Of a stretch of DNA of 36,453 bases, positions 14,396 through 22,945 are shown piece after piece (within the stretch, counting starts at the first letter, position 1; every line of letters begins with the position of its first letter). The stretch is from Candidatus Thermochlorobacter aerophilus. GTDB lineage: Bacteria; Bacteroidota; Chlorobiia; Chlorobiales; Thermochlorobacteraceae. The notes under the pieces are model-generated. The model ran no database searches. It was given only the letters and a program-made list of their open reading frames with translations, and was not told the DNA's origin. Position numbers and translations under genes: made by a program. The stretch covers positions 2,478-38,930 of the forward strand of contig PHFL01000002.1 in the NCBI GenBank assembly GCA_002794105.1, in the 5' to 3' direction.

Positions 14396-15034
14396 ATGGT
14401 ACTGCGCGCTGAAAATCTTCAAAAAAAGTACGACCGTCGTTGCATCTTTGAGCAGCTTTCGTTTGAACTTCGCCTAGGCGATAGCCTTGCTATTCAAGGT
14501 GCAAATGGCAGTGGAAAATCTACCTTGATGCGGTTGTTGGCTGGAGTTAGCACGCCGACGCAGGGTCGCATCACCTACTTGCGCCACGGTCAAGCACTTG
14601 AAAAAACCGAGCAAATCCGTTACATTGGTTTTGTTGCGCCATATTTGCAGTTCTATGATGATTTAACAGGGTTGGAAAACGTGCTCTTTTCACTTCGCGC
14701 TAAAGGCATCACACCTAATTTACATCAAGTTGAATCGCTTTTTGAGCATTTTGCTCTTGCAACCGCTTGCCGCAAATTTGTTCGTACCTACTCTTCTGGT
14801 ATGACCCAGCGATTGCGATTTGTTCATGCTTTTGCCGCTGCCCCAATAGTTTACTTGCTCGATGAGCCTACGGTAACTTTAGACCGTCATGGCATTGCAT
14901 TGCTTTGGGATTATGTTGCCCAGCAGCGCCCAAACATCATTTTAATTGTTGCAAGTAACGATGCCGACGATATTGCGCAGTGTCAGCATAGACTTTGCAT
15001 TGAGGATTTCAAGCCGAAAGTAATCTATGCCTAA
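14396..15034 (+). CDS. ABC transporter ATP-binding protein (small, CcmA-like size)
   Basis: 212-residue cytoplasmic ATPase from the ATG at 14396; the open frame extends further upstream but without homology. Walker A is GANGSGKST, the Q-loop region is FVAPYLQFYDDLT, the ABC signature is YSSGMTQRLRF, and Walker B is VYLLDEPT. The short length and signature variant resemble the haem-exporter ATPase CcmA and related export ATPases, but no ccmB- or ccmC-like gene is nearby, so I do not assign it. The His of the H-loop appears replaced: the sequence after the last strand reads LIVASNDADD where most members have a TH/SH dipeptide, which may lower ATPase turnover. The gene overlaps rnr by eight bases. 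Confidence 0.88.
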   Translation: MVLRAENLQKKYDRRCIFEQLSFELRLGDSLAIQGANGSGKSTLMRLLAGVSTPTQGRITYLRHGQALEKTEQIRYIGFVAPYLQFYDDLTGLENVLFSLRAKGITPNLHQVESLFEHFALATACRKFVRTYSSGMTQRLRFVHAFAAAPIVYLLDEPTVTLDRHGIALLWDYVAQQRPNIILIVASNDADDIAQCQHRLCIEDFKPKVIYA

Positions 15035-17405
15035 AAAGCGCAAACCCCGTAGCAACTCTAAGCGTACTGGTTCAAATCGTCCGCGCCCCGATGATATAGA
15101 GCGTGTCAAAGAGTTTCTGATTCGCCAGGGCGAAAAAACTATTGCCGCCGAAATTTTGAATTTTCTTTCTGTCCATGACGGCAAAGCCTTTCGCTCTCGC
15201 GAAATTGCCGCTGAACTGGGCTATCTTTCCGATGACGACCTGCCGGGCTTTTGGTATGTGTTACACAAACTCCATGAAGAAGGGGCATTAGACAAGGATG
15301 CGGAGCGGCGCTATAGCCTTGCCCGCAGTGCTGCTCCTTTGCCTGAAGTTATCCGTGTACGCGAAGAGCTCGCCCTACATGCCGACACCAAAGTTGCTCC
15401 CTTTGTGCCGCCGCCCAAACAGCGCTTCAAAGTCGGCGAAATCTATGAAGGCACACTGAAAACGCATCCCAATGGCTACGGACTGGTCAGCGTCGCAGAC
15501 TATGACGATGAGATTTTCTTGCCTGCCACTGAGCTACGCAGAGTTTTGGATGGCGATATTGTGAAGGTTCGCGTAACAATGGCACCGCTTGACTTGCACG
15601 CCAACCGCGAATCTTTTTCTCGCCGCTTCGAAGGCAAACTTGTTGAAGTAGTTGAGCGTACCCGCACAGAACTTGTTGGCGTTCTCAAACGCCGCAACAA
15701 AGACTTTCAGCTCATTCCTGATAGCAATCGCATTTTGCCAGAAATTTTCATCTCGCTCAAAGATGCTAAAACGGCTAAAGCTGGAGATAAGGTCGTTGTC
15801 GGCAAACTGCAGTTTGTACGCGATGATGTTCTCAGTGGCAAAGTCATTGAGGTGTTAGGCAAATCTGGCGACTCCAAAGTCGAAGTTGCTGCCATTGCAC
15901 GTGCGTGGGGTATTGATGAAACCTTCCCCAAAAGTGTACTTGCTGAAGCCAACAAATTGAGCGATACCATTACCGATGAAGACCTTGCCAATAGAATCGA
16001 CTGCCGCGATAAAATTGTCTTTACCATTGACCCCTACGATGCCAAAGACTTCGACGATGCACTCTCGATTGAAATGCTCGATGGTGGGCTTTATCTGGTT
16101 GGTGTTCACATTGCTGATGTTTCACACTATGTTCGTGAAGGCACAAAGTTAGACGAAGAAGCTCGCCGTCGCTCCACATCAGTCTATCTTGTCGATCGTG
16201 TTATTCCGATGCTACCCTCAAATCTTTCAGAAAATATCTGCAGTCTCAATCCGCATGTCGACCGGCTGGCATACTCGGTCTTTTTTACCATGACACACTA
16301 TGGTAAAGTTCTCGACTACCAGATTGCTAAAACAGTTATTCGCTCACGGCGACGCTTTACATACGAGCAAGTTCAAGCTATTCTCGACGCTGGCAAAGGC
16401 GAATTTTATGAGCAACTGCACGCACTGCACCGACTTAGCAAAATTCTTAGCAAAGAACGCTTTGCCAATGGCTCAATAGATTTTGACACTGAAGAGATAA
16501 AGTTCAAGCTCGATGAAAGTGGCAAGCCTATTGAGGTCATGCGTAAAGTTCGTCTGGATAGCCATCGTCTGATTGAAGAATTTATGCTACTGGCTAATCG
16601 CACGGTTGCTAAACATATTGCAACCTACTTCCAGAATGGCGAGCTGAACTACCCCAGCATCTACCGTGTGCATGATGCCCCAGACCCTGAAAAAATCAAG
16701 ACCTTAGCGGCTTTCGTTAAACGCTTGGGCTATGAGCTCGAGCTCAAAAAAAATGCCTTCAACAATGAAACGGCAACATCGCAAGCACTGCGCAAACTGC
16801 TTGCAGATGTCAAAGGCACATCGGTTGAGTATTTAGTCTCTGAAATTGCCCTACGCTCCATGGCAAAAGCTGTCTATTCGCCAAATAATATCGGTCATTA
16901 CGGTCTTGGCTTTGATTTCTACACGCACTTCACTTCGCCCATTCGCCGCTACCCTGACCTTGTTACGCATCGTCTGCTCTATGAGTATGAAACCTTGCGT
17001 CAGAGCCAGCGCAAGCTATCTAAGCCGCGGTTGCGCAAACTAAACGCTCTTATTCCTGCAATCTGCGAACATGCCAGCGAGCAAGAACGCAATGCCACCG
17101 AAGCCGAGCGCGATTCCATTAAACTCAAACAAGTCGAATATATCTCCGACCACATTGGCAATATCTACACTGGGATTATTTCAGGGGTAACAGACTTTGG
17201 CATCTATGTGCGGCTCAATGATATGGGCGTTGAAGGCTTGGTGCATATCAAAAACATGTCGGATGATTACTACGAGTTTGATGAGCGCACCTATTCGCTT
17301 GTTGGCAAACGCACTCACCGCCGCTATCAGCTTGGTCAAACTGTCAGAATTAAAGTCTACGCAGTGGATACCAAACGCCGCACAATTGATTTTCTTCTGG
17401 TCTAA
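15027..17405 (+). CDS. rnr: Ribonuclease R
   Basis: Processive 3'-to-5' exoribonuclease that degrades structured RNA. 792 residues. A Lys/Arg-rich start (MPKKRKPRSNSKRTGSNRPR) precedes a winged-helix domain (about 25-90), then cold-shock OB domains (about 135-290). The RNB catalytic domain contains DPYDAKDFDDALSI (about 335-348), which has the metal-binding aspartates, followed by GVHIADVSHYV and RVIPMLPSNLSENICSL. The C-terminal S1 domain (about 709-790) includes GIISGVTDFGIYVRLNDMGV. The long N-terminal extension and single S1 domain favour RNase R over RNase II. The start ATG at 15027 lies inside the end of the ABC ATPase gene. Confidence 0.95.
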   Translation: MPKKRKPRSNSKRTGSNRPRPDDIERVKEFLIRQGEKTIAAEILNFLSVHDGKAFRSREIAAELGYLSDDDLPGFWYVLHKLHEEGALDKDAERRYSLARSAAPLPEVIRVREELALHADTKVAPFVPPPKQRFKVGEIYEGTLKTHPNGYGLVSVADYDDEIFLPATELRRVLDGDIVKVRVTMAPLDLHANRESFSRRFEGKLVEVVERTRTELVGVLKRRNKDFQLIPDSNRILPEIFISLKDAKTAKAGDKVVVGKLQFVRDDVLSGKVIEVLGKSGDSKVEVAAIARAWGIDETFPKSVLAEANKLSDTITDEDLANRIDCRDKIVFTIDPYDAKDFDDALSIEMLDGGLYLVGVHIADVSHYVREGTKLDEEARRRSTSVYLVDRVIPMLPSNLSENICSLNPHVDRLAYSVFFTMTHYGKVLDYQIAKTVIRSRRRFTYEQVQAILDAGKGEFYEQLHALHRLSKILSKERFANGSIDFDTEEIKFKLDESGKPIEVMRKVRLDSHRLIEEFMLLANRTVAKHIATYFQNGELNYPSIYRVHDAPDPEKIKTLAAFVKRLGYELELKKNAFNNETATSQALRKLLADVKGTSVEYLVSEIALRSMAKAVYSPNNIGHYGLGFDFYTHFTSPIRRYPDLVTHRLLYEYETLRQSQRKLSKPRLRKLNALIPAICEHASEQERNATEAERDSIKLKQVEYISDHIGNIYTGIISGVTDFGIYVRLNDMGVEGLVHIKNMSDDYYEFDERTYSLVGKRTHRRYQLGQTVRIKVYAVDTKRRTIDFLLV

Positions 17406-17471
17406 TGCCTTGCCGTGCTATTTTTGTCCGCATCTTGAGTCTTGTGCCAACTTGCTCAATCTTGCTTGCCT

Positions 17472-18251
17472 ATGCCTATCTTGGAACGAATTTTTATCTA
17501 CCCTATCAAATCGCTGGATGGTCTGGAACTCTCATCAGCTACTGTTGTGTATGGCGGTGCCCTTCAGTACGACCGTGAATTTGCATTAGTGGATGCCGAG
17601 CACCGCTTCGTCAATGCCAAACGCTTCCCTGCGATTCATCACATTCGGGCAACTTTCGAGCTTGAACATGAAGTCGTAACGCTCTCTGCTCCACGCGTCG
17701 GCACACATCGATTTCACCTGCGGCATGAGCCCGCGCGCTTGCAGGAATACTTCAGCGATTACTTCGGCTTCCGTGTTTTTCTTGCGCACAATGCTCAGCA
17801 TGGGTTTCCAGACGACCAAGATGCTCCGGGCGCAACTGTTGTGGCACATGCTTCCTTGCAGCAAGTTGCACAGTGGTTTGCGGACTTGAGCACCGAGGAA
17901 GTGATGCGGCGGTTTCGTGTAAATTTGATTTTGGGCGAGGCGGATGCTTTCTGGGAAGACCGTCTCTACGGTGCAGACGAGGAAAGTGTGCAGTTCCAAA
18001 TTGGTTCAGCCATTTATGAAGGCGTAAAGCCTTGTGCGCGATGCGTGGTGCCCACACGCAATTCGCTCAGCGGTGATGTCTATCGCAGTTTCCAGAAAAT
18101 TTTTTCAGAACGCCGACGCCAAACACTACCGATGTGGGCAGAACCTTCACGCTTTAGTCACTTTTACCGCTTGGGTGTTAATACAAGGGCTGCCGCCAGC
18201 GAGGTTGGCAAAGTTCTTCGCCTTGGCGATGCAGTCAAAATTCTCTCTTGA
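17472..18251 (+). CDS. MOSC-domain protein (mARC/YcbX-like)
   Basis: 259 residues from the ATG at 17472, which gives the conserved N-terminus MPILERIFIYPIKSLDG. Residues 1-110 are the MOSC N-terminal beta-barrel domain; YPIKSL is its hallmark. The C-terminal MOSC domain contains FRVNLILGEADAFWEDRLYG and the conserved cysteine motif KPCARCVVPT that binds the molybdenum cofactor in mARC/YcbX-type proteins. Such proteins reduce N-hydroxylated compounds with an electron-donor partner. There is no 2Fe-2S domain in this protein and no ferredoxin gene next to it, so the donor is unknown. It lies 66 bases after rnr; cotranscription is possible. Confidence 0.9.
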   Translation: MPILERIFIYPIKSLDGLELSSATVVYGGALQYDREFALVDAEHRFVNAKRFPAIHHIRATFELEHEVVTLSAPRVGTHRFHLRHEPARLQEYFSDYFGFRVFLAHNAQHGFPDDQDAPGATVVAHASLQQVAQWFADLSTEEVMRRFRVNLILGEADAFWEDRLYGADEESVQFQIGSAIYEGVKPCARCVVPTRNSLSGDVYRSFQKIFSERRRQTLPMWAEPSRFSHFYRLGVNTRAAASEVGKVLRLGDAVKILS

Positions 18252-18281
18252 TGCAGCATGCCTGACCTGTTCTACTTCGCC

Positions 18282-18776
18282 TCAAGCTCTGCGGATGCTG
18301 CGCATGATGGTCTTGACTTCATCGAGATGATGCTCCAATCCAGCGTGTGAGCCCACGACCACCAAAATCAGCACCTTTTTCTTCGGCGTATAGATAAGCT
18401 CAATGCGCATTTCCACAGGCTGCCCATGGTATGTGCCCGTTCCGCCAAAGCCCCATGCAGGCATGCCGTTGATGCTGAAGTCATCGTGAGTTTTGTCAAA
18501 CTTTGCATCCTCAACTACCCCTTTTAGCTGTTCCTCCAAACTCTCTAACGTAGCGTCCATTTCCTGCGCACTTGAGACGATATATCCGACATAGACTTCA
18601 TCGTCGGGGCTTGTTGCTGCCAGATAGTCTGGTCTGGGCATCTCTATTCTCCAGTCGTCAGGTAACCACACTTGCACGCCCGCTGCTCTATGCGTATGCC
18701 AGCCCAGCAGCAGGCTAAAAGCGGTGGTCAAAGCAAACGCGATAGCAGCAGACAACACTCGGTTTAGAGTTTTCAT
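18282..18776 (-). CDS. Exported protein of unknown function
   Basis: 164 residues from the ATG at 18776 (the open frame runs to 18815). Residues 1-30 form a signal peptide or N-terminal anchor (LSAAIAFALTTAFSLLLGW). The mature part has GVQVWLPDDWRIE near its start, a middle segment ETLESLEEQLK-like helix, and IELIYTPKKKVLILVVVG followed by a helix with DEVKTIMRSIR. The strand-helix-strand pattern, starting with a short 'LP.dW' strand, is seen in PsbP/Mog1-like periplasmic proteins that help assemble or stabilise other proteins. This is only a fold impression. It is convergent with the MOSC gene and upstream of nothing on its own strand. Confidence 0.7.
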   Translation of the reverse strand: MKTLNRVLSAAIAFALTTAFSLLLGWHTHRAAGVQVWLPDDWRIEMPRPDYLAATSPDDEVYVGYIVSSAQEMDATLESLEEQLKGVVEDAKFDKTHDDFSINGMPAWGFGGTGTYHGQPVEMRIELIYTPKKKVLILVVVGSHAGLEHHLDEVKTIMRSIRRA

Positions 18777-18855
18777 CTTTCTGAGGCGTTCGAGATGGTT
18801 AGAAGTAAGCGCCACAAGCTAAGGAACTTTGCGCAGAAACTCAAAAGGTTGCGTG

Positions 18856-19830
18856 TCACTTTTTGCGTTTTATGGCATAACCGATGAGTTTCTGCAGAGC
18901 CGCCTTGCTGGGTGAATCCTTGAAGGGTTCTAACGCCGCCATAGCACGAGCGGCGTATTTTTGTGCCGCTTCCTCTGCATACTCAATACCTTTGTAGCGG
19001 CGCGTGAAGTCTACTACATCTTGGCTAAAGAGCGCACGTTTTCTATCGCTTTTCAAAATCGAGATAATCTCTTCCCGTTCCGTTTCTGGGGCTTGATGCA
19101 TGGCGTAAATTAGCGGCAGGGTAATTTTCTTTTCTTTGATGTCTCCGCCAATTGGTTTGCCAAGTTCGTTGCTATCGCCCAAGTAGTCCAAAATATCGTC
19201 TCGAATTTGAAATGCAATGCCAACGGCTTCGCCGCACTCGCGCATTTTCCTTTGCACTTCCTTATCATTGCTCGCACTTGCTGCACCAATTTCACAGGCT
19301 GTTGCAATTAGCGATGCAGTTTTGTCGGAAATGATACGAAAGTAGGTCGTCTCATCAATATCGAGATAGCGCGTCTTTTCAATCTGTAACAGTTCTCCTT
19401 CGCTCATGCGTCTGACTGCATCAGAGACAATTGTCAAAAACAAGTAGTCATTGTGCTTGAGCGCCAACAGCAAACCGCGCGAGAGCAAGTAATCTCCCAT
19501 GAGCACGGCGACTTTGTTTTTCCACAAGGCATTGATGGCAGGAATGCCACGGCGCATATCAGCAGTATCGACAACATCATCATGGATGAGCGTTGCTGTG
19601 TGCAAGAGCTCAACCAGCGTAGCACCTCGGTAGGTACAGTCGGTTACGCCACCTGCAATTTTAGCCGAAAGTAGTACCAGCGTCGGACGAATCTGCTTGC
19701 CCTTTTGCTTGAGAATGTAGTTTGCAACCTTATCCAGCAACCCTACTTCGGACTTCATGGCTTCTTTGAAGCGCTGCTGGAAAATCTGCAATTCCGATTC
19801 AATCGGCTGGAAGATGTCGTCGAGTTTCAC
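18856..19830 (-). CDS. Polyprenyl (trans-isoprenyl) diphosphate synthase
   Basis: Elongates allylic diphosphates with isopentenyl diphosphate, giving side chains of quinones or other long isoprenoids. The first Asp-rich motif is LIHDDVVDTADMRRG, and the second is FQIRDDILDYLGD with the following GKPIGGDIKEKKITLPLI; both are complete. The open frame reaches 19914, but homologues begin like VKLDDIFQPIESEL, so I place the start at the GTG at 19830, which gives 324 residues, the usual length. The residue pattern before the first DDxxD (VELLHTATLIHDD, small residues) fits a long-chain enzyme such as octaprenyl/solanesyl synthase, likely for menaquinone here. Product length is inferred. Confidence 0.92.
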   Translation of the reverse strand: MKLDDIFQPIESELQIFQQRFKEAMKSEVGLLDKVANYILKQKGKQIRPTLVLLSAKIAGGVTDCTYRGATLVELLHTATLIHDDVVDTADMRRGIPAINALWKNKVAVLMGDYLLSRGLLLALKHNDYLFLTIVSDAVRRMSEGELLQIEKTRYLDIDETTYFRIISDKTASLIATACEIGAASASNDKEVQRKMRECGEAVGIAFQIRDDILDYLGDSNELGKPIGGDIKEKKITLPLIYAMHQAPETEREEIISILKSDRKRALFSQDVVDFTRRYKGIEYAEEAAQKYAARAMAALEPFKDSPSKAALQKLIGYAIKRKK

Positions 19831-20017
19831 ATTTGCGAAGTTTGTTAGAATAAAATTAACACGCTTTCGCCAAATATGGTTTTGCGACGCTTTGCCACTG
19901 CCTTTTTGTGTCACTCATCATTTGCCGCTTCGCTCTTGGCAAAATCCTCATTTTTTTACCTTCTGAGCGATTTTTTATCTTTCTACTCCTTTTGCTCAAC
20001 GCCTAAACTTTTCAAGC

Positions 20018-20602
20018 ATGCTAAAAAAACCCACAACTTTCAGCTATTTCCTTGCCATACATTTGCTTTCGCTGAGCCTTTTTAGCGATGTGACACAAGC
20101 TGGCACGCCGCCACCCTTGCGAGTTGCTGCTGGCAGTAGAGAATGGCTCATTGCTGCCCAGCCCGGTATCGTCTTCAGTCCTTACACGGGGTTTATTTTC
20201 CACGGTCAACTCACTTATGGGGTTTTTGACTTTATCAACATCAACGGACGGATTGGCGCTGGCGCGCAGCCTTATCGGCTTTATGTCGGCGGCGATGTAC
20301 GCTTTGGAATATACCGCTCATCTTCGATTCGCCTTGACCTCTATGCTGGTGGTCATGCTGGCGGGCTCGGTGCCGGTTTTGATGCCGGAGCGATGATTAG
20401 CGGACGTGCTGGCATTGTGGGGCTGATGGCGGCCCTTGATGTTGATTTCATCGTTGAAAACAACGCCAATGCCGTACCGGTTAATCTTGTGCTGGGCTTC
20501 GATTTTGCGGTGGCACGCAATCTCTATTTCAATGTTACTGGTGAAATCAACCTCAATCAGTCTATCAATGGTATCAGCGGCGGATTGGTTTTTGTTCTCT
20601 AG
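20018..20602 (+). CDS. Small outer-membrane beta-barrel-like protein
   Basis: 194 residues. A signal peptide (residues about 1-28, FLAIHLLSLSLFSDVTQA) is followed by a mature part with repeated amphipathic strands rich in Gly, aromatic and small residues (GQLTYGVFDFININGRIGAG, LYVGGDVRFGIYRSSSIRLD) and ending in a short hydrophobic strand with C-terminal FVL. This pattern suggests a small outer-membrane barrel of about eight strands. I do not recognise the family. It is the first gene of the plus-strand envelope block; its stop is 31 bases before the next frame. No clear Shine-Dalgarno sequence. Confidence 0.7.
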   Translation: MLKKPTTFSYFLAIHLLSLSLFSDVTQAGTPPPLRVAAGSREWLIAAQPGIVFSPYTGFIFHGQLTYGVFDFININGRIGAGAQPYRLYVGGDVRFGIYRSSSIRLDLYAGGHAGGLGAGFDAGAMISGRAGIVGLMAALDVDFIVENNANAVPVNLVLGFDFAVARNLYFNVTGEINLNQSINGISGGLVFVL

Positions 20603-20633
20603 TTGTTCTCTAAAACCTGTGTAATTTCTGTAG

Positions 20634-22934
20634 ATGGGTGTTGTGCTTATGTTACCTTACCTGTGCAGCTTACTTGCACTTGCCCTAAGCGGCTCGACTT
20701 GCGCACTAACCATTATGCTGCTGCCAGTTGTACCAGTTCTCTTGCACTCGAACTACCAGTCTGCTCGTTCTGCAGTCTGCCTCTCAACAATTATTGCGCT
20801 ATGGATTATGCTGATCCTTACGGCTTTCTATGATGCGGTTGCGCAACGCAACCCCGCTTTGGAGCGTCTTCGTAATCATCAAGCAACGCTGGATTCGTTT
20901 TACTCCGACAAAGAGATGGGCTGCACGGTCTCTGGCGGCAAAACGACCTTTCGCATTTTTGCCCCGCGTGCCACGCAGGTTAATGTGGTCATCTATGAGC
21001 GCCACAATAGCCAAAAGGGCGAAGAATTTACCATGCAGTGCGATGAGCAAGGCGTCTGGGAATATGTGGCACAAGGCGAGCTCTACGGCAAGTTCTATGG
21101 CTATCGTGTCTTCGGTGTGGAAGGTCCGGGCGAGATGTTCAATCCTGAAATTGTCATTGCCGACCCTTACTCTAAGGCGGTCTGCACGCGCAATAACTTT
21201 CGGCGCTACCCTGCTCGCACCCTCATTGCCAATTTGCAATACGATTGGGAAGGTGATACATGGGTCATTTCGCCTGACCACACCTCGCTGATTATTTACG
21301 AAGCTCATGTGCGCGACCTGACGGCTCACCCTTCCTCTGGCGTGGTGGCTCGGGGCACCTACGCTGGCTTGGTTGAAAAAGGCAAGCGCGGCGGGCTCAG
21401 TCATCTCAAAGATTTAGGCATCAATGCAATTGAACTTTTGCCTATTCAAAGCTTTGGCACAATTGAAATCCCATACCAAGATAGTAGTGTCGTCAAACTT
21501 GGCTATCCTGTCAATACGTGGAATCCATATGCGCGCAACCATTGGGGCTACATGACGAGCTACTTTTTTGCCCCTGAAGCCTACTACTCACGCGGCGCCT
21601 CCATGATTGCTGACGCTTACAACGGCATGGACGCCCATGCTGTGCGAGAGTTCAAAGACATGGTCAAAGCCCTGCACAAAGAAGGTATCGCTGTCATTCT
21701 CGATGTGGTCTTTAATCACGTTTCGCAGTACGACTACAACCCCTTCAAATACATCGACAAGTTCTACTACTTTCACTTGGATTCGGAAGGGCGTTTTCTT
21801 TCCAACTCTGGATGCGGCAACGACTTTAGAACCGACCGTCCCATGGCTCGCAAAATGATTTTGGACTGCATCCGATACTGGATGACTGAATACCACATTG
21901 ATGGCTTTCGCTTTGATTTAGCCGCTATGATTGATGAAGAAACTCGCCGGCAAATTACCGTTGAAGCCCGCAAAATCAACCCAAACGTGATTTTGATTGC
22001 AGAACCTTGGGGCGGCGGTCGATATGAACCACACCGTTTCAGCGATATCGGCTGGGCATCATGGAACGACCAAATCCGAAATGGCTTCAAGGGTCAAAAT
22101 CCTGACAACGGACATGGCTTTATTTTCGGCAAATTCCAAGGGCAAAATACACCACACTCGCTGCGCAACTATGTCGTTGGCACACTTCGCCAATTTGGCG
22201 GCTTGTTTCACACCGCTGCACATAGCGTCAATTATCTCGAATCACATGATGACTACACACTGGGCGATTTCATCCGCCTTGCCATACGCGAAGTCGATCA
22301 TGACACACGCATCACTGATGTCAATAAGCATGCTAAACTCTCACCTAAGGCACTTGCACTCAATAAACTTGCCGCCCTGCTACTTTTCACCGCACAAGGC
22401 ATCACGATGATTCACGAAGGACAGGAATATGCCCGAAGCAAAGTGATAGCCCCCACTGACGCACCAGACCCAAATGTTGGCAAAATTGACCACAATAGCT
22501 ACGAAAAGGATAACGAAACCAATTACATCAACTACAACCACCTTGACCTGAATGCTGAACTGTATCGCTACTACAAGAGCTTGATTTCACTACGCAAACG
22601 CTACCCTATTTTTCACTGCGCGCCAGCATCAGCTGTTGAATTCTTTGACACCAAAGATTCACTTGTTCTTGCCTTCCGCTTGCATCATCGCCAGTTTGCT
22701 CAGGCTATGTCGCAAGCCAATGCCGAGCCCTACCGCACCTACGGTCTACAAGCAGATGCTGATTTCATTGTCATCTGCAATGCCCATCCTCATCGTTTAG
22801 CCGAGTTTGTGCTCCCGAGTGGTAACTGGGTCATGCTTGGCAACGCCAATGAGATTTCCTTAGAGAAGGTTCATATCGCCGCAGGGAAATTGTATATTCC
22901 ACCTACCGCAGGGGTTATTCTGATGGGTAAATAA
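20634..22934 (+). CDS. GH13 glycogen/alpha-glucan debranching enzyme (isoamylase/pullulanase group)
   Basis: Hydrolyses alpha-1,6 branches in glycogen or pullulan-like glucans. An N-terminal CBM48-type domain (about 85-180; TTFRIFAPRATQVNVVIYE) precedes the GH13 barrel. Catalytic elements are VILDVVFNHV (region I), DGFRFDLAAM with nucleophile Asp428, LIAEPWGGG with acid/base Glu457, and NYLESHDDYT with Asp539. The segment NHWGYMTSYFFAPEAYYS is typical of the debranching subfamilies. The frame begins with about 60 very hydrophobic residues; conserved sequence starts only at FYDAVAQRNPALERLRNHQ. The start is therefore uncertain: 20634 would give a membrane-anchored or exported form, while the ATG at 20808 gives a 708-residue form. 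It is followed by a T9SS-type protein 11 bases later. Confidence 0.87.
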   Translation: MGVVLMLPYLCSLLALALSGSTCALTIMLLPVVPVLLHSNYQSARSAVCLSTIIALWIMLILTAFYDAVAQRNPALERLRNHQATLDSFYSDKEMGCTVSGGKTTFRIFAPRATQVNVVIYERHNSQKGEEFTMQCDEQGVWEYVAQGELYGKFYGYRVFGVEGPGEMFNPEIVIADPYSKAVCTRNNFRRYPARTLIANLQYDWEGDTWVISPDHTSLIIYEAHVRDLTAHPSSGVVARGTYAGLVEKGKRGGLSHLKDLGINAIELLPIQSFGTIEIPYQDSSVVKLGYPVNTWNPYARNHWGYMTSYFFAPEAYYSRGASMIADAYNGMDAHAVREFKDMVKALHKEGIAVILDVVFNHVSQYDYNPFKYIDKFYYFHLDSEGRFLSNSGCGNDFRTDRPMARKMILDCIRYWMTEYHIDGFRFDLAAMIDEETRRQITVEARKINPNVILIAEPWGGGRYEPHRFSDIGWASWNDQIRNGFKGQNPDNGHGFIFGKFQGQNTPHSLRNYVVGTLRQFGGLFHTAAHSVNYLESHDDYTLGDFIRLAIREVDHDTRITDVNKHAKLSPKALALNKLAALLLFTAQGITMIHEGQEYARSKVIAPTDAPDPNVGKIDHNSYEKDNETNYINYNHLDLNAELYRYYKSLISLRKRYPIFHCAPASAVEFFDTKDSLVLAFRLHHRQFAQAMSQANAEPYRTYGLQADADFIVICNAHPHRLAEFVLPSGNWVMLGNANEISLEKVHIAAGKLYIPPTAGVILMGK

Positions 22935-22945
22935 CCAAATGGTGC

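Noticed and set aside
14396..15034. Naming the ABC ATPase ccmA.
   Set aside because: The size fits but no cytochrome c maturation gene is nearby, and small export ATPases of other systems look alike.
19831..19914. N-terminal extension of the polyprenyl synthase to a GTG at 19914.
   Set aside because: The 28 extra residues have no family resemblance, and the GTG at 19830 gives the normal length and N-terminus.
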